64,000 nt of DNA from 55-13 sp037190145 (GCA_037190145.1 JBBCJU010000010.1:1-64000), one strand, 5' to 3'; counted from the stretch's first letter, positions 15,035 through 24,336 are shown. Numbers and translations are program-made. The notes: generated by a model not told the origin, from the sequence alone.

Positions 15035-17332
15035 ATGATGTTGTCCAAGAGCCAGGTCTTTTTGTTGATTGGGTCTTCTTTGCCGATGCTCTTAACTTTT
15101 GCCATGCCTGTTCAGGCGCCAAAAGCTAAGAGCCCCGGGGAGAGTTTATTCGCTAAGGCGTGTGCACCCTGTCACGGCGCAAAGGGGGAGGGAGGGGCCG
15201 CATTTCCCAGCCCTTTGATGGGCGATCTTACGGTTGCAGAGCTGGGCAAATACATTTCCCAATCCATGCCACCAGGCCCGAAAAAGACACCGATTGGCGA
15301 TGCAAACAAGATTGCCACTTACATCCACGATGCCTTCTACTCTCCAATTGCCCAGGAACGAAATCGTCCGGCTCGGGTGTCACTCGCTCGGTTGACCGTT
15401 AAACAGTATCGGAATGCAGTTTCAGACCTCGTCGGCTCATATCACCCTGCGATACCCAACGCGAAAAATGGCTTGAATGGCCAGTATTTCAAGAATCGAG
15501 ATCGGAGCGCAAAGAATCGAGTTATTGAGCGAGTGGACTCCGAAGTGAAGTTTGACTTTGGGACGGTCGGCCCGGCTCCTGATCAAGTAGAGCCTCACAA
15601 CTATTCAATCACTTGGAGTGGGAGCATCCTTGCTCCCGATTCGGGTGAGTATGAATTAGTTATCCAAACCGACCATTCGGCAAGGATGTGGTTCAACGGG
15701 TCGAAGCAACCCATTATTGATGGCTGGGTGAAATCGGGCAATGATACGGAATACAAACGTCCGGTCACCTTGCTGGGAGGCAGAGCCTATCCAATCTACA
15801 TGGAGTTTTCGAAGGCCACGCACGGGGTAAATGATGATGCGAAGAAGAAGGATGTTCCCCCAAGTTCTGCTTTTGTGCGCCTAATGTGGAAGCGGCCCAA
15901 AGGGGCTTTGGAACCTATTCCGACGAACTACCTCTTTGCCCAAGGAATGTCGCCGACTTACGTGGTAGAAACTCCACTTCCCGCGGATGATCGAAGCATG
16001 GGCTATGAGCGGGGCACCTCTGTCAACCGAGCTTGGGGCGATGCCACAACCACCGCCGCCTTGGAAGCCGCAGATAGTATTGCTACGCGCCTTTCGGCTG
16101 TGACGGGGGTTGCAGACAATGCTCCAGATCGCGTTGAAAAATTAAAGGCATATAGCCGAGACTTCGTGACTCGGGCCTTCAGGAGACCTTTGGATAAGGA
16201 GACTGAGCAAACTTACATTGAAAATCAGTTTAAGGTTGCCCCGAATCCAGAAGTGGCGATCAGGCGCGTGGTGATTTTGGCGCTTAAGTCGCCCAGGTTC
16301 CTTTATCGCGAGATTGGCAATCGGAACGATCCTTATTCCATTGCCTCAGAACTTTCTTTCGGACTTTGGGATTCTGTTCCTGATCCTGAACTGCTAAGGG
16401 CCGCAGGAGCCGGGGAATTGAATAAGAGGGAAGGGATCCAGCGCCAAGCTATGCGATTGGCAAATGATCCTCGTGCTTGGAATAAACTGCGTGATTTCTT
16501 GCTGCTCTGGTTAAAAGTGGATGATTTCCCGGACATTGTGAAGAGCCAGAAGAACTTCCCCGGGTTTGATGGCGCGGCGGCAACGGACTTGAGAACCTCC
16601 ATGGACCTGTTCTTGAAAGATGTGGCTTGGGATTCGGCGGATTACCGACAGTTAATGCTTAGCCCCAAGCAATATCTTAACGGTCGCCTCTCCAAGCTGT
16701 ATGGTGGTTCTTTGCCGGCAGGAGCGCCCTTCCAAGCAGTTGAAAGCTCGGATCGCTCCGGGGTCTTAACTCAACCCTACTTCTTGGCGCGATACGCGTA
16801 TTTGGAGGGAACTTCACCGATCCATCGCGGGGTGTTGATTGCTCGTAGCATGTTGGGAAGGGTGCTTGCACCACCGCCGGAGGCTTTCACCCCGCTTGCC
16901 CCAAGCTTGCATCCCACGCTAACAACTCGGCAGAGAGTGGAGCTTCAAACAAAGCCAGCAGCTTGCATTTCCTGCCACAGCATGATCAACCCGCTCGGCT
17001 TCACATTGGAGAAGTACGATGCCATCGGCCGGGTTCGTAAGGATGATAATGGTAAGCCCGTGGATGCTAGTGGCGGTTATCTCTCCAAGGCTGGAGAAGC
17101 AAACAAGTTTGATGGTGCATCTGACCTTGCAAACTATATTGCGAGTAGTGGCGAGGCGCATGCCGCCTTTACGGAGAAGCTGTTTCAGCATTTGACCAAA
17201 CAACCGATTCGAGCTTACGGAGCAAAGGCGCTTCCGAATCTACAAGAATCCTTTAAGAAGGAAAACTATAACATTCGAAACCTGATGGTTTCGATCATGA
17301 TGACCGCCACACCGGAGCCAGTGGCCAAATGA
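15035..17332 (+). CDS. Cytochrome c, PA14 and DUF1592/1588/1585 secreted protein
   Basis: A 765-residue protein with an N-terminal signal (VFLLIGSSLPMLLTFAMPVQA). A class I haem-binding motif CAPCH is at 43-47, with 'PPGPKKTP' later as a possible Met ligand region. A PA14-like domain follows ('YSITWSGSILAPDSGEYELV', 'DHSARMWFNG'). The C-terminal half has the string of planctomycete domains: DUF1595 near 'FRRPLDKETEQTYI', DUF1592 ('RFLYREIGN'), DUF1588 with ACISCHSMINPLGFTLEKYD (a second CxxCH) and DUF1585 at the end. Proteins of this type are encoded next to DUF1552 proteins, as here (6 bases apart), in Planctomycetota and relatives. Their biochemical role is not settled; an extracytoplasmic redox process is inferred. 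Confidence 0.85.
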   Translation: MMLSKSQVFLLIGSSLPMLLTFAMPVQAPKAKSPGESLFAKACAPCHGAKGEGGAAFPSPLMGDLTVAELGKYISQSMPPGPKKTPIGDANKIATYIHDAFYSPIAQERNRPARVSLARLTVKQYRNAVSDLVGSYHPAIPNAKNGLNGQYFKNRDRSAKNRVIERVDSEVKFDFGTVGPAPDQVEPHNYSITWSGSILAPDSGEYELVIQTDHSARMWFNGSKQPIIDGWVKSGNDTEYKRPVTLLGGRAYPIYMEFSKATHGVNDDAKKKDVPPSSAFVRLMWKRPKGALEPIPTNYLFAQGMSPTYVVETPLPADDRSMGYERGTSVNRAWGDATTTAALEAADSIATRLSAVTGVADNAPDRVEKLKAYSRDFVTRAFRRPLDKETEQTYIENQFKVAPNPEVAIRRVVILALKSPRFLYREIGNRNDPYSIASELSFGLWDSVPDPELLRAAGAGELNKREGIQRQAMRLANDPRAWNKLRDFLLLWLKVDDFPDIVKSQKNFPGFDGAAATDLRTSMDLFLKDVAWDSADYRQLMLSPKQYLNGRLSKLYGGSLPAGAPFQAVESSDRSGVLTQPYFLARYAYLEGTSPIHRGVLIARSMLGRVLAPPPEAFTPLAPSLHPTLTTRQRVELQTKPAACISCHSMINPLGFTLEKYDAIGRVRKDDNGKPVDASGGYLSKAGEANKFDGASDLANYIASSGEAHAAFTEKLFQHLTKQPIRAYGAKALPNLQESFKKENYNIRNLMVSIMMTATPEPVAK

Positions 17333-17407
17333 TGTGGGTTGCGAAAGACAATGGAGTCTGGGACGCTCAAGCAGGTATGGGTGGATGCCCCAAATAGGTC
17401 CAGAAAA

Positions 17408-18727
17408 ATGAACGATTACTCCCGAAGAGACTTCCTTAAGCGATTTGGTGCAAGTGCGGCGGCGATGCCGTTTTTGACCGGACTTCCAAGCCTGTCCTTT
17501 GCAGAAGCGTTGGCGAAGCCCAAGCAGCGCTTGGTCATCCTCTTCAGCCCAGATGGAATTGTGCCAGAAACTTTCTGGCCCGATGCGGCAGGAGCCGATT
17601 TTGCCTTCAAAGAAAGCCTAAAGCCGCTTGAGGCGTTTCGAAGCAAGACGCTTGTGCTGAAGGGAGTGCATGATCGTGTTCGGGGTGATGGTGATAACCA
17701 TATGCGGGGCATTGGTTGTCTGTTGACGGGTACAGAGCTGTTTCCTGGCAATGTCCAAGGCGGGTCCGATACTCCGGCTGGATGGTCCAGTGGGCTTTCT
17801 ATTGACCAAGAGATCAAGGCGCATCTACAGAAGTCACTTCTTACTCGAACTCGGTTTGGTTCCCTGGAGTTTGGTGTAATGGTGCCTGAGCATGCAGATA
17901 CCTGGACTCGTATGGTTTACTCCGGCCCCAACAAACCGGTTGCGCCGATTGATGACCCATACCAAATGTTCAATAAGCTTTATGGCCAGATGAAGGACAA
18001 GGAGCTTCTGAAGAGTGTGTTGGATGATCTTCAGGATGATTTGACAAAGGTTAGGAAGCAGATATCCAAGGAAGACCAGAAACTTTTGGACGAGCATTTG
18101 ACCTTAGTTCGGGAAATGGAAACTGAGATCAAATCGACAAAAACTCAGGATGTAGGACACAAGGTTCCGAATCTGGAACCGGGCGTTCGTCGTGATAACG
18201 ACAATATCCCGAAGATTAGCAAACTGCAGATTGATTTGATGGTCAGCGCTTTCCTGGCAGACTCTTCCCGAATTGCGACGCTCCAATACACGAATTCGGT
18301 AGGACAGGCGAGGTTCACTTGGCTTGGAATCAAGGAGGGACAGCATGATCTTTCCCATGAACCAGACTCCAATGCTGAAGCGCAAGATAAGCTAACCAAG
18401 ATAAACCACTGGTATTGCGAGCAAGTGGCCTATCTTGCAAAGCGACTCTCCGAGACAAAAGAGCCTGATGGGAACGGGACACTTTTGGATAACACCACCA
18501 TTGTTTGGACCAATGAATTGGGCAAGGGTAATAGTCACACCTTGGATAACATCCCATTTGTCATCGTCGGAGGTGGGTTAGGGTTTAAGATGGGACGTTC
18601 TTTGCAATACAACGGTGTAGCGCATAACCGACTCCTCATGTCGTTGGCTCACGGCTTTGGACACCGGATCACTGCCTTTGGCAACCGAGACTTCTGCGGC
18701 GACGGGATTCTAACCAACTTGAGCTAG
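17408..18727 (+). CDS. DUF1552 protein with Tat signal
   Basis: About 439 residues from the ATG at 17408, chosen because it places NDYSRRDFLKRFGASAAAMP, a twin-arginine signal, at the very start; the frame is open to 17339 but the extra 23 residues are not signal-like. The body matches DUF1552: 'RLVILFSPDGIVPETFWPDA', 'DNHMRGIGCLLTGTELFPG', 'GWSSGLSIDQEIKAHL', 'MVSAFLADSSRIATLQYTNS' and the closing 'FVIVGGGLGFKMGRSLQY'. The family resembles sulfatase/alkaline-phosphatase-like folds. It is the usual partner of the DUF1592-type cytochrome protein encoded just upstream, so the two are probably co-exported and work together. Confidence 0.85.
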   Translation: MNDYSRRDFLKRFGASAAAMPFLTGLPSLSFAEALAKPKQRLVILFSPDGIVPETFWPDAAGADFAFKESLKPLEAFRSKTLVLKGVHDRVRGDGDNHMRGIGCLLTGTELFPGNVQGGSDTPAGWSSGLSIDQEIKAHLQKSLLTRTRFGSLEFGVMVPEHADTWTRMVYSGPNKPVAPIDDPYQMFNKLYGQMKDKELLKSVLDDLQDDLTKVRKQISKEDQKLLDEHLTLVREMETEIKSTKTQDVGHKVPNLEPGVRRDNDNIPKISKLQIDLMVSAFLADSSRIATLQYTNSVGQARFTWLGIKEGQHDLSHEPDSNAEAQDKLTKINHWYCEQVAYLAKRLSETKEPDGNGTLLDNTTIVWTNELGKGNSHTLDNIPFVIVGGGLGFKMGRSLQYNGVAHNRLLMSLAHGFGHRITAFGNRDFCGDGILTNLS

Positions 18728-18730
18728 GCG

Positions 18731-19528
18731 TTAACCGAAAGTCGCGGCGAAGGCGAGTTGGGCATCGCGGTCTGTGATGTTTTCGTAGCCCTTACTCAGA
18801 AGCGTTTCATCGCTGTAACCTTTGGCGATGGACTCAAGGTGAACCGTTTGTTCGGCAATACGATAATAGAGTCGCCAAGGGCCGCAAGCCATTCGGAATA
18901 ATCCGGGCTCTACTTGTAGGATACGGCGAGTTCTGTGCGGCCAGGGATTGCTGGTCAAGATTCCGAAGGCTCGCTCTGTGAAATCGATGTTCCATGTACC
19001 TCGAAGCCAATTCAGTTGGTTCTCGGCCAAGGATTGAATCTCGATTTGGTATTCAGGCGCTTGCTCTAGCATGGCCTCTACTTCACCGATCCAGCCGGTT
19101 CGGCTATCCGGAAAGGAATCGACTCGGGGTAAATACGGCTTGATGTCCAGAATCGGGGTGGCATCGACTAAATCAAGCGGACCGACGTTGAGGATGAGGT
19201 TGTCGATAGATAAGAGGTTTACACAGGTGATGCCGATGGGATTTGGACGGTGGGGAGATCGGGTGGCGAAGACTCCGCGTCGTTGAGCTGGGCCGCGTGG
19301 AGGCAATACTCGCGGCCGCCAGTTCTGATTCTTGTGAAACCAAAAGATCAGCCAGATACGTTCAAAGCCATCAAGGTCTTGAATAGCCAGATCAAACTGT
19401 CTCCCTTCTTCAAGGACTATCTGGTTCTGTTCAGCCTCGTTAGGGTTGGGTTGATGAGGTGCATCAAACTTATGTCGCTTGCCGGTTTGGACATAACCAA
19501 TAGGCGATAGGTGAAGCGACGGCAACAT
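18731..19528 (-). CDS. trmO: TrmO-like tRNA (adenine37-N6)-methyltransferase
   Basis: About 265 residues from the ATG at 19528, with GGAG a few bases upstream; the frame continues to 19579 but the extra residues are unlike the family. The TsaA/TrmO signature is plain: LSPIGYVQTGKRHKFDAPHQ at the start, 'GFERIWLIFWFHKNQNWRP', 'RRGVFATRSPHRPNPIGITC' (the conserved cofactor-binding block) and 'ILDIKPYLPRVDSFPDSRTG'. TrmO adds a methyl group from S-adenosylmethionine to N6 of t6A37 in tRNA. The C-terminal 100 residues ('NWLRGTWNIDFTERAFGIL' onward) form the extra domain seen in longer members. It is convergent with the DUF1552 gene, 3 bases apart, and divergent from flagellin. Confidence 0.88.
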   Translation of the reverse strand: MLPSLHLSPIGYVQTGKRHKFDAPHQPNPNEAEQNQIVLEEGRQFDLAIQDLDGFERIWLIFWFHKNQNWRPRVLPPRGPAQRRGVFATRSPHRPNPIGITCVNLLSIDNLILNVGPLDLVDATPILDIKPYLPRVDSFPDSRTGWIGEVEAMLEQAPEYQIEIQSLAENQLNWLRGTWNIDFTERAFGILTSNPWPHRTRRILQVEPGLFRMACGPWRLYYRIAEQTVHLESIAKGYSDETLLSKGYENITDRDAQLAFAATFG

Positions 19529-19724
19529 AGCTCCATTGTGTCTGGGATCGCGAGATTCTGAGCATTTTTGAACCCACAAGTAAAAATATCAGGGAAATGC
19601 AGAACCTAGTAATTATACTTGCATGAACTCGTAAATTAACGTGGAATTCCCCTAGTGATGTTTACAGTGCGCCGCAGAATGAGCCCCGAGGGGTAGCGGC
19701 CACAGCGAGTCACGGAGGAAACGC
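19529..19724. other. Intergenic region between trmO and flagellin
   Basis: About 200 bases. It must hold the flagellin promoter. The best sigma-28-like match I see is TAAA at 19632-19635 followed 15 bases later by CCTAGTGA, which only weakly fits the expected GCCGATAA, so no promoter is claimed. A strong ribosome binding site, GGAGG, lies 7 bases before the flagellin ATG. Confidence 0.4.
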
Positions 19725-21152
19725 ATGTCATTCAGAATCAATACAAACGTCGCAGCTATGAACGCGCTGCGAAATATCGGCCAAACAAACACTAGCTTCA
19801 ACCAATCGATCACTCGACTTTCGACGGGTTTACGAATCAACTCTGCCGCCGATGATCCGGCAGGCCTTATCATTTCCGAGAATTTCCGCGCACAGATCAA
19901 CGGTATTGACGCCGCTTTGCGCAACAGCCAGGACGCGGTGAACTATGCAAAGACCGCAGAAGGCGCTCTCAATGAAATCAATCAGCTTCTAAGAGATGCT
20001 CGTGGCTTGGCTGTTGCCAGCGCTAACACGGGAACAATGAGCCAGTCGGCTATTCAGGCTAACCAATCTCAGCTTCAATCAATTGCCCAATCGATTACTC
20101 GAATTGCACAACAAACTCAATTTGGAACAAAGCGGTTGCTTGATGGAAGTTCTGGGGTAAGCGCCAATTCTGTTGCGGGTAGCCAGGTAAGCGCCCTCAA
20201 CTTCGGTGGTCAATTTGCGGGTGCGGCACTAAGCTCTAACACCTCTGTCGTCGCAACGGTGACCCAAGCAGCTGCTCAAGCTACGATAACTGGAGTTACC
20301 GCTACTTTGGGACAGACCGTCTCTGCTGGATCTTTCTCTATCAATGGCGTCTCATTCACAACGAATGCAACCATGACCGCTCAACAGACAATTGATCAGA
20401 TCAACGCAGCCCAAGGACAGACAGGAGTTTTTGCAACCCACAATGGAACTGCCATTGTGCTGAGCAGCACCGCTTATGGCTCCAACGCCAAGATCGACCT
20501 GACCGATGCCAATGGAGTGGTCCGAGCAGGTGGTGCAGGTTCTACTTCCACAGCAGGCGTCAACGCTCTGGCAACGGTGCAAGTAGGTACCGCAACCGCT
20601 CTCTTTACCTCCAGCCTCAACGGGAATGATGGACTCACTCTCAGTGATGCGGATGGCAACACGATTCGACTCACTCAGTCTGGTAATGCGACAACGTTGG
20701 CGAACGCTACGATCGGTCAAATCACAGTGGGAAGCAGTCAGTTCCAAATTGGTGCCAATGCGGGCCAGACCACTCAGCTATCACTCGGCAACTTTGCCGC
20801 GGGTCAGCTTGGAGCAGGCGTAGTCACTGGCTTCAACATGAGCAACTTGGACTTGACATCAGCAACCGGTTCGGACAATGCGATGAAAGTTATTGATGCC
20901 GCCATCGAGCAAGTTTCGAAGTCCAGAGGCCAGATCGGTAGCTTCCAAAGAAACGTTCTGGAGTCGAACATTCGATCCCTCGGCGTCGCAAGAGAAAGCT
21001 TGTCCGCTACCGAATCCGCCATCCGAGATACCGATGTCGCCGCTGAGATGACGCAATACAGCAAGTTGCAGATTCTTCAGCAGGCCGGTATGTCCGTGCT
21101 CGCACAGGCCAATCAGGCTCCACAAGCGGTACTAAACCTGCTTCGAGGCTAA
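19725..21152 (+). CDS. fliC: Flagellin
   Basis: A 475-residue flagellin. The N-terminal D0/D1 region (1-145) starts MSFRINTNVAAMNALRNI and includes 'SITRLSTGLRINSAADDPAG' and 'DAVNYAKTAEGALNEINQLL'. The C-terminal D1/D0 region (about 385-475) has 'DAAIEQVSKSRGQIGSFQRN', 'SATESAIRDTDVAAEMTQYS' and ends 'APQAVLNLLRG'. The middle, about 150-370, is rich in Thr, Ala, Ser and Asn and forms the exposed D2/D3 part, including a flagellin hook IN-like stretch ('SFSINGVSFTTNATMTAQQT'). It polymerises into the flagellar filament after export by the flagellar type III apparatus. No other flagellar gene is adjacent, so expression is probably from its own promoter. Confidence 0.96.
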   Translation: MSFRINTNVAAMNALRNIGQTNTSFNQSITRLSTGLRINSAADDPAGLIISENFRAQINGIDAALRNSQDAVNYAKTAEGALNEINQLLRDARGLAVASANTGTMSQSAIQANQSQLQSIAQSITRIAQQTQFGTKRLLDGSSGVSANSVAGSQVSALNFGGQFAGAALSSNTSVVATVTQAAAQATITGVTATLGQTVSAGSFSINGVSFTTNATMTAQQTIDQINAAQGQTGVFATHNGTAIVLSSTAYGSNAKIDLTDANGVVRAGGAGSTSTAGVNALATVQVGTATALFTSSLNGNDGLTLSDADGNTIRLTQSGNATTLANATIGQITVGSSQFQIGANAGQTTQLSLGNFAAGQLGAGVVTGFNMSNLDLTSATGSDNAMKVIDAAIEQVSKSRGQIGSFQRNVLESNIRSLGVARESLSATESAIRDTDVAAEMTQYSKLQILQQAGMSVLAQANQAPQAVLNLLRG

Positions 21153-21184
21153 TTGATCTAGACAGCAACCTCCACACTAGGGTC

Positions 21185-21210
21185 GTCGGCATGGATGCCG
21201 GCGGCCTTCT
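21185..21210 (+). terminator. Hairpin after flagellin
   Basis: GTCGGCAT and ATGCCGGC at 21185-21192 and 21195-21202 pair with a very short loop, then TTCTC. A T-tract is poor, so termination is plausible but not certain. Confidence 0.4.
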
Positions 21211-21258
21211 CTTGGGTTTGAGGGGAAAGTAATTACATCGGATTGCGCTAAGGGGCAC

Positions 21259-22320
21259 GTGCGGTCCTTTGGTATTCTCCACGCCATGATTCGGCAACGC
21301 ATTGGCGCGCTGCTCAACGCTCCGCAGTTGGGCTTGCTTGGAGTGATCCTGATGCTGGGCATCCTCCTATCCATCTTTGCCGGGAGTTTTGAGCGAAATG
21401 GCGAGACAATAAATGTCTTTTTGAACGCGCGCTCCCTCTTTCAGATAGGTTCCGACACCGCCTTCTTTGCGATCATGGCGGTGGGGATGACGGTGGTCAT
21501 TATCTCGGGTGGGATTGACCTTTCTGTGGGTTCTATTTATGCACTTTGCGGGATCATGACCGCGATCTTTATGCGATCGCAGCCCAGCCTCCAAGGAACG
21601 GAGCCTTCGCTGATTCAGTTTGGGACCGCCGGAGTTATCTGTTTGGGAATCGGCTTGTTGTGTGGCTTGCTGAATGGAGTCTTGGTTTCGAGACTAAGGG
21701 TGCATCCGTTTATCATCACCCTGGGCACCATGTGGGTATTTCGGGGAATCGCTTTTGTAGCCAGCAAGGGCCTAAGTATTAACTTTCCAGAAGGTCTTAC
21801 AGGAGTGATGAAGGCCACTCTTGGATTGGAGAAAGGGCTTTTCCCGGTTCCTTTGATCCTGATGGTTGGCGTGACGATCCTCGGCTCCTTGTATCTGGCC
21901 AGAACCTTTTGGGGGCGAAGAGTCTATGCGGTGGGTGGCAACGAAGAGGCTTCTCGATATGCAGGGTTGCCCATTGTTCGAATTCAGACAGGGGTTTATG
22001 CTTTAAATGGGTTGCTGGCAGGGTTGGCGGCCTTTGCTGGATGCAGTTTCTATGGTGCTGCTTCCAGCGCAGATGCCTCGGGCTATGAGCTGTTTGTAAT
22101 TGCTTCGGCGGTGGTAGGCGGCGCTTCTTTGCTGGGAGGGAAAGGAACTGCTTTAGGGGCGATGCTCGGTGGGCTCTTAATCGTTTTGATTCGGCAAGGG
22201 ATTCGAACGTTGCATTTTGATCAGAACTACGAGTCAATCATCATTGGTTGCGCGGTGATTATTGCGGTGGTTCTGGATCAAGCGTCGGCACGAATTGCGG
22301 CAAAGAGATTAGCGAGGTGA
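21259..22320 (+). CDS. Sugar-type ABC transporter permease (RbsC family)
   Basis: A 353-residue membrane protein starting at a GTG; an ATG at 21286 is an alternative and neither has a clear ribosome binding site. The RbsC-family blocks are visible: 'AVGMTVVIISGGIDLSVGSI', 'RLRVHPFIITLGTMWVFRGI', 'GRRVYAVGGNEEASRYAGLP' and 'VVGGASLLGGKGTALGAMLG'. About ten hydrophobic helices can be counted. It forms the membrane channel for a ribose/galactose-type sugar or autoinducer importer together with the ATPase gene, whose GTG start overlaps its stop by 4 bases. No periplasmic binding-protein gene is beside it. Confidence 0.9.
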   Translation: MRSFGILHAMIRQRIGALLNAPQLGLLGVILMLGILLSIFAGSFERNGETINVFLNARSLFQIGSDTAFFAIMAVGMTVVIISGGIDLSVGSIYALCGIMTAIFMRSQPSLQGTEPSLIQFGTAGVICLGIGLLCGLLNGVLVSRLRVHPFIITLGTMWVFRGIAFVASKGLSINFPEGLTGVMKATLGLEKGLFPVPLILMVGVTILGSLYLARTFWGRRVYAVGGNEEASRYAGLPIVRIQTGVYALNGLLAGLAAFAGCSFYGAASSADASGYELFVIASAVVGGASLLGGKGTALGAMLGGLLIVLIRQGIRTLHFDQNYESIIIGCAVIIAVVLDQASARIAAKRLAR

Positions 22321-23846
22321 GCGAAATTCTGGAGCTAGCAGGGGTCACCAAGCGGTATCCCGGCGTGACGGCTTTAGATTCCGTCGACGTCACAATCCAA
22401 GCGGGATCTGTTCATGCGTTGATGGGTGAGAACGGAGCAGGCAAAAGCACGCTTGGAAAGGTCATTTGCGGCCTCATTCAGCCGGATTCTGGTGAACTAA
22501 AACTCAAAGGGCAAACGGTGCGCTTTTCTCATCCTGGTGAAGCCGTTCAGGCAGGGATTGGAATGGTTCACCAAGAGTTGCTGTTCTGCGAGAACTTGTC
22601 GGTTGCCGAGAACCTGTGCCTGGGGGACATCCCGAAGCGTGGGTTGATAGTGGATTGGTCAGAGATGAGAACTCGGGCAGTGACTGCTTTAGCGCGAATA
22701 GGCGCACAGGTGAACCCTGAAGCCAGACTAGGCTCCCTTCCGGTTGCGATGCAGCAGATGGTGCAGATTGCTGGTGCCGTCGCTAAAGGGGCACAGGTGC
22801 TCATCTTTGATGAACCTACATCATCACTCTCTCACGCAGAATCAGAGCGATTGTTTGCTTTGATTGATCAACTTAAGTCGGACGGAGTCACTTGCATCTA
22901 TGTCTCGCACCGAATGAACGAGATATTCAGGTTGTGTGACACGATCACTGTATTGCGAGATGGCAAGCACGTCATCACAAAGTCCGCAGGTGAGTTTTCG
23001 CAAGATACATTGGTTGCGGCGATGATTGGTCGAGAGTTGCTGAAGGGTGAATCTTCTCGGCGTGAACCCGGAGCAGTGGCTCTGAAGGTTGACAAGCTAA
23101 GCAGTCCAGGAAGGTTTGAGTCCATCAGCTTTGAGGTGAGAAAGGGAGAGATCCTGGGCTGTGCGGGGCTTGTCGGCTCTGGCCGGACTGAAGTTCTGGA
23201 GGCGATCTTCGGGCTGGATAGGCGAGCTATTGGCTCCGTGGAAGTATTGGGCCAACCTTTGCAAATAGGTTCCCCACAGCGGGCGATTGACCATCGAATC
23301 GGCTTGGTACCGGAAGATCGCAAGCGAAATGGATTGGTTCTGGGGATGCGGATTCGAGAGAACGAAACACTACCGATCCTGCCGCGATTGGCAAAACTTG
23401 GATTTGTTCAGATAAGGCGAGAGCATGACACAGCGAAAAAGTATTTTGATCGACTGAGGATCAAGGCACCAGGGCTGGAATCCATCACGGGTGGGCTTAG
23501 CGGAGGGAACCAACAGAAGGTTGTCTTGGCAAAGTGGCTGGCGGCCGAATGTGATGTCTTGATGGTAGATGAGCCAACCCGAGGGGTTGATATTGGGGCC
23601 AAAAGTGAAATTTACGAAATCCTGCAGGAGGTCACAGATTCGGGTAAGGCAGTCCTTATGGTTTCCAGCGATCTTCCAGAGCTTATCAACATCGCAGATC
23701 GAATCGTGGTTTTTCGTGAGGGGAAAATGGTTGGTGAGGTCAAACGTTGGGAGGCTAGCGAGGAGAGGATTATTCGGCTGATGGCAGGAGTTGGGGGCGG
23801 TGAAGAACTGACCAGCGACATCAGCAAGTATCCTATCAAAGACTAA
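22317..23846 (+). CDS. Sugar ABC transporter ATP-binding protein with two ATPase domains (RbsA family)
   Basis: About 509 residues from the GTG at 22317, which overlaps the permease stop. The frame is open further upstream but those residues overlap the permease and are not part of the family. Domain 1 has Walker A 'MGENGAGKSTLGKVICG', Walker B 'VLIFDEPTSSLS' and an H-loop 'YVSHRMNEIF'. Domain 2 has a degenerate Walker A 'GLVGSGRTEVLEAIFG', signature 'GGLSGGNQQKVVLAKWLA' and Walker B 'VLMVDEPTRGVDIG', typical of RbsA/XylG/MglA. It powers uptake through the permease encoded upstream. The start and stop overlaps show the two are co-translated. Confidence 0.93.
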   Translation: MSEILELAGVTKRYPGVTALDSVDVTIQAGSVHALMGENGAGKSTLGKVICGLIQPDSGELKLKGQTVRFSHPGEAVQAGIGMVHQELLFCENLSVAENLCLGDIPKRGLIVDWSEMRTRAVTALARIGAQVNPEARLGSLPVAMQQMVQIAGAVAKGAQVLIFDEPTSSLSHAESERLFALIDQLKSDGVTCIYVSHRMNEIFRLCDTITVLRDGKHVITKSAGEFSQDTLVAAMIGRELLKGESSRREPGAVALKVDKLSSPGRFESISFEVRKGEILGCAGLVGSGRTEVLEAIFGLDRRAIGSVEVLGQPLQIGSPQRAIDHRIGLVPEDRKRNGLVLGMRIRENETLPILPRLAKLGFVQIRREHDTAKKYFDRLRIKAPGLESITGGLSGGNQQKVVLAKWLAAECDVLMVDEPTRGVDIGAKSEIYEILQEVTDSGKAVLMVSSDLPELINIADRIVVFREGKMVGEVKRWEASEERIIRLMAGVGGGEELTSDISKYPIKD

Positions 23847-23872
23847 GAACAATCATTAGTTTAAGGAGAATT

Positions 23873-24283
23873 ATGCAAAGACACGCAAGCGCAGTTTGGA
23901 ATGGCGGCCTGAAAGATGGCTCGGGCACAGTGAGTTCTCAGAGCGGGATTCTCAACGATACTAAGTACGACTTTAGGATGCGGTTTGAAGATGCTCCTGG
24001 GACCAACCCGGAAGAGTTGATCGCGGCGGCTCATGCTGCTTGTTTCTCGATGGCATTGAGCGCTCAGCTCGGCGAGCGCGGTATTTCTGGCGAGATTGCT
24101 ACTAAGGCTACGGTTACGATGGAGAATCTGTCTCTGACAAAATCTCACCTTGAATTGGTAGTCAAGGCTCCTGGCGCGGATGCAGCAAAAGTTGAAGAAG
24201 CTTGGCTGGCGGCAAAGGAAGGATGCCCGATCTCTAAGGTTTTGAACCTTGAGATCACTTTAGATGCGAAGCTAGAGAGCTAA
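23873..24283 (+). CDS. osmC: OsmC-family peroxidase
   Basis: A 136-residue protein of the usual OsmC length, with AAGGAG 5 bases before the ATG. The two reactive cysteines are present: Cys57 in 'HAACFSMALSAQL' and Cys118 in 'KEGCPISKVLNLEI', and a catalytic Arg is likely in 'YDFRMRFED' (Arg35 or Arg37). 'PGTNPEELIAAAHAAC' is the classic OsmC block, distinct from the Ohr subfamily. It reduces organic hydroperoxides in the cytoplasm as a homodimer. It starts 26 bases after the ABC ATPase stop and is followed by a strong hairpin, so it ends that transcript. Confidence 0.92.
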   Translation: MQRHASAVWNGGLKDGSGTVSSQSGILNDTKYDFRMRFEDAPGTNPEELIAAAHAACFSMALSAQLGERGISGEIATKATVTMENLSLTKSHLELVVKAPGADAAKVEEAWLAAKEGCPISKVLNLEITLDAKLES

Positions 24284-24290
24284 GCATTTT

Positions 24291-24329
24291 GGGCTCCCTG
24301 CGACCGCTGTGTTTGTCGCAAGGGAGCCC
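24291..24329. terminator. Strong hairpin between osmC and the lipoprotein gene
   Basis: GGGCTCCCTGCGAC (24291-24304) pairs with GTCGCAAGGGAGCCC (24315-24329). It lies between convergent genes and is probably a two-way terminator, although no clear T-tract follows on either strand. Confidence 0.6.
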
Positions 24330-24336
24330 GGGTGAA

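Noticed and set aside
19560..19724. A sigma-28 promoter for flagellin
   Set aside because: The best TAAA/GCCGATAA-like match is poor in the -10 half, so a flagellar promoter cannot be claimed.
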